This document shows positions 62,467 through 64,000 of a stretch of 64,000 bases of DNA, piece after piece; positions within the stretch are counted from its first letter, which is position 1; every line of letters begins with the position of its first letter. This stretch comes from Enterovirga rhinocerotis (GTDB lineage Bacteria; Pseudomonadota; Alphaproteobacteria; Rhizobiales; Beijerinckiaceae). Where the stretch lies: contig NZ_SNZR01000011.1 of assembly GCF_004363955.1 (NCBI RefSeq), positions 2,170,001 to 2,234,000 on the forward strand, in the 5' to 3' direction. Position numbers and translations under genes: made by a program. The notes under the pieces were generated by a model. It saw only the letters and a list, made by a program, of their open reading frames with translations. It did no database searches and was not told the DNA's origin.

Positions 62467-63189
62467 TTACTCGTCGTCCTGCCCGTCGTCCTCGTCGTCG
62501 CGCTTCAGCGTCTTGAGCTTGGCGAACACCGAATCGACGTCGATCCGGCCGGCATCCCCCGGCCGCGAACCCACACCGTAATCCTCCTCCTCGTGGGAGG
62601 CGGTGGTGACTTCGACGGGCAGCAGCTTCTGGCCGGCATCCGCCGGGTCCTGCGGCGGACGGTCCTTGGCGGCGCGCTGGACCTCGAAATCGAGATCGAT
62701 CTGCGAGCAGAGGCCGAGCGTGACCGGGTCCATCGGCTGCAGGCTCGCCGAGTTCCAATGGGTCCGGTCGCGAATCTGGGCGATCGTGGTCTTGGTGGTG
62801 CCGACGAGGCGCATGATCTGCGCATCCTTCAGCTCCGGATGGTTGCGCAGCAGCCAGAGGATCGCGTTCGGACGGTCGTGCCGGCGGGAGACGGGCGTGT
62901 AGCGCGCGCCGCGGCGGACCGACTTCATCTCGGGCAGCTTCACCTTCGACACCGAGATCTTCAGCCGGTACTCGGAATCGGCCTGGGCCCGGTCGATCTC
63001 CTCGCGGGTGAGCTGGCCCGTTCCGATCGGATCCCAGCCCTTGATCCCCTGCGCGACCTCTCCGTCCGCGATGCCCTTCACCTCGAGCGGATGCAGGTGG
63101 CAGAACTCCGCGATCTGGTCGAAGGTCAGCGACGTGTTCTCCACGAGCCACACGGCCGTCGCCTTAGGCATCAGCGGGGCTTGCGACAT
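62467..63189 (-). CDS. trcR: DUF1013 family protein, cell cycle regulator TrcR
   Basis: 240 residues matching the DUF1013 family, restricted to alphaproteobacteria and now called TrcR. PKATAVWLVENTSLTFDQIAEFCHLHPLEVKGIADG contains helix-turn-helix-like helices; WLLRNHPELKDAQIMRLVGTTKTTIAQIRDRTHW is the second HTH-like region. An acidic C-terminal tail ends in DDEDDGQDDE. It associates with RNA polymerase/transcription in relatives. AGGAGAGAG precedes ATG 63189; a promoter lies at 63293-63321. Confidence 0.9.
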   Translation of the reverse strand: MSQAPLMPKATAVWLVENTSLTFDQIAEFCHLHPLEVKGIADGEVAQGIKGWDPIGTGQLTREEIDRAQADSEYRLKISVSKVKLPEMKSVRRGARYTPVSRRHDRPNAILWLLRNHPELKDAQIMRLVGTTKTTIAQIRDRTHWNSASLQPMDPVTLGLCSQIDLDFEVQRAAKDRPPQDPADAGQKLLPVEVTTASHEEEDYGVGSRPGDAGRIDVDSVFAKLKTLKRDDEDDGQDDE

Positions 63190-63292
63190 GGTCTCTCTCC
63201 TCATGGGAAGGGGGGCGGTCGGCACATTTCGACCGTGCTTCGGCTCGGTCTCGTCCGAAGCTCCGCCTTCCCGGTGATCTCGGAAAGCGTGC

Positions 63293-63321
63293 TATATAGG
63301 CGAGCAGCCGGCGCGGCGCAA
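63293..63321 (-). promoter_or_regulatory. Promoter of trcR
   Basis: On the minus strand TTGCGC (63316-63321), 17-bp spacer, TATATA (63293-63298) give a near-consensus sigma-70-type promoter about 100 bp upstream of the trcR ATG, just after the miaA stop. Confidence 0.6.
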
Positions 63322-63356
63322 AGGATTCCTGATGCCGCCGCCGCCGGCGGAGCCGG

Positions 63357-64000
63357 TCAGACCATCCCGCGCAGGGCCTCGTCGGCCGCCTCCGGCGGAA
63401 CGGCATGGAAGTCCGGCATCTGGTGCCGGAACCAGGTGAATTGGCGCTTGGCATAGGCGCGGGTATCGGCCTGTCCGCGCCGGATCGCCTCGGCGAGCGT
63501 CACCTCCCCGCGCAGATGGGCGAGGAAGCCCGGCACGCCATGGGCGCGCATGATCGGCAACGCAGGATCGAGCCCGCGCGCGGCCAGGGCGTGCACTTCG
63601 TCGAGGGCCCCCCGTTCCATCATCGTGTCGACCCTGCGGTCGATCCGCGCCCGCAATTCCGCCCGTTCGGCAGGTGCGATGAAGAGCTTCGCCATGCGCC
63701 GCCCGTCGAGCGGGCCGGGACGCCGAAGCCCCTGGAAGGCGCCGATCGGCCGGCCGGTGGCGGCGACGATCTCGAGCGCGCGCAGGATGCGCTGGCGGTC
63801 GCCGGGCTTGAGCCGCGCCGCGCTCTCGGGATCGCGCCGGGCGAGTTCGGCATGGAGTTCGGGCGCCGCGCGGCCTTCGGATTGCGCCCGGACCTCTGCG
63901 CGGACCTCCTCGGGCACGGCCGGAAGGTCCGACAGGCCCTCGGTCAGCGCCTTGAAGTAGAGACCCGTGCCGCCGACGACGATGGGGAGCGTTCCCTCGG
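63357..64000 (-). CDS. miaA: tRNA dimethylallyltransferase, 3' part (runs off the window)
   Basis: The visible 214 codons encode the C-terminal two-thirds of MiaA: LPIVVGGTGLYFKALTEGL, the DMAPP/tRNA-binding insert, RQRILRALEIVAATGRPIG, and the C-terminal RGQADTRAYAKRQFTWFRHQ motif. MiaA adds dimethylallyl to A37 of tRNAs reading UNN codons. The P-loop N-terminus lies beyond base 64000. Stop TGA at 63357-63359, 59 bp upstream of the -10 of the trcR promoter. Confidence 0.96.
   Translation of the reverse strand, partial: EGTLPIVVGGTGLYFKALTEGLSDLPAVPEEVRAEVRAQSEGRAAPELHAELARRDPESAARLKPGDRQRILRALEIVAATGRPIGAFQGLRRPGPLDGRRMAKLFIAPAERAELRARIDRRVDTMMERGALDEVHALAARGLDPALPIMRAHGVPGFLAHLRGEVTLAEAIRRGQADTRAYAKRQFTWFRHQMPDFHAVPPEAADEALRGMV

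Noticed and set aside
1-64000. tRNA or rRNA genes, insertion sequences, integrases, attachment sites
   Set aside because: No T-loop/CCA-like or rRNA stretches and no transposase-like protein were found on either strand by reading; a tRNAscan or IS search was not possible.

Overview
The window is a very GC-rich piece of an alphaproteobacterial chromosome, most likely Hyphomicrobiales (Rhizobiales). Evidence: a DUF1013/TrcR cell-cycle regulator gene, the purH–heparinase–rsmB–htpX–DUF1674 neighbourhood, rplY–pth–ychF, a hopanoid gene pair (HpnN-like transporter and HpnP-like C-2 methylase), a candidate CtrA site, an EcfG-type promoter and a candidate MmgR/alpha-r8-type small RNA. No rRNA, tRNA, phage, integrase, transposase or CRISPR array was found. 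The genus cannot be named from the sequence alone.

Layout. 1-4.4 kb: SBF-family transporter, threonine deaminase, a candidate sRNA gene and glmM. 4.4-9.7 kb: an outer-membrane barrel protein, rplY with an attenuator-like leader, pth, a PIN toxin-antitoxin pair, ychF and a double MaoC protein. 9.7-18.3 kb: small/lipoprotein genes, an MFS exporter, YbjQ, purH, heparinase, rsmB, htpX and an SDHAF4-like gene. 18.3-24.5 kb: a Bug-type binding protein, a small RTX protein, icd, two tiny membrane proteins, fabB and a GNAT enzyme. 24.5-32.7 kb: hpnN, an orphan antidote gene, hpnP, apt, parDE, mtnA and a nucleotide cyclase. 32.7-39.9 kb: three small exported proteins, a flavin monooxygenase, GlcG/HbpS, a large AI-2E/PerM transporter and a LuxR-type response regulator. 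40-45.1 kb: the exonuclease–ATP-dependent ligase–yjbQ operon, a PRC-barrel stress protein and azlCD. 45.2-57.4 kb: catabolic genes (molybdenum hydroxylase large subunit, sarcosine-oxidase-like flavoenzyme, M20 amidohydrolase, DJ-1/PfpI, fluoroacetate-dehalogenase-like hydrolase, MBL hydrolase, CoA-transferase) and the helicase gene hrpB. 57.6-64 kb: an HlyC-like acyltransferase upstream of a large RTX metalloprotease, an aldo/keto reductase, trcR and the 3' part of miaA.

The most unusual features are these. (i) Two families of short palindromic repeats are scattered between genes, and one copy of each lies in frame inside an essential-looking gene (hrpB and the ATP-dependent ligase), adding a low-complexity linker to the protein, reminiscent of Rickettsia palindromic elements. 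(ii) An HlyC-like RTX acyltransferase gene lacks the expected catalytic His and precedes a serralysin-type RTX protease in hlyC-hlyA order. (iii) Three toxin/antitoxin-type loci sit inside housekeeping gene runs: a PIN pair between pth and ychF, parDE between apt and mtnA with parE overlapping the mtnA start, and an orphan antidote between hpnN and hpnP. (iv) There are two well-formed RNA regulatory candidates: a promoter-to-terminator sRNA upstream of glmM, and a leader ORF with a terminator-like hairpin directly before rplY.
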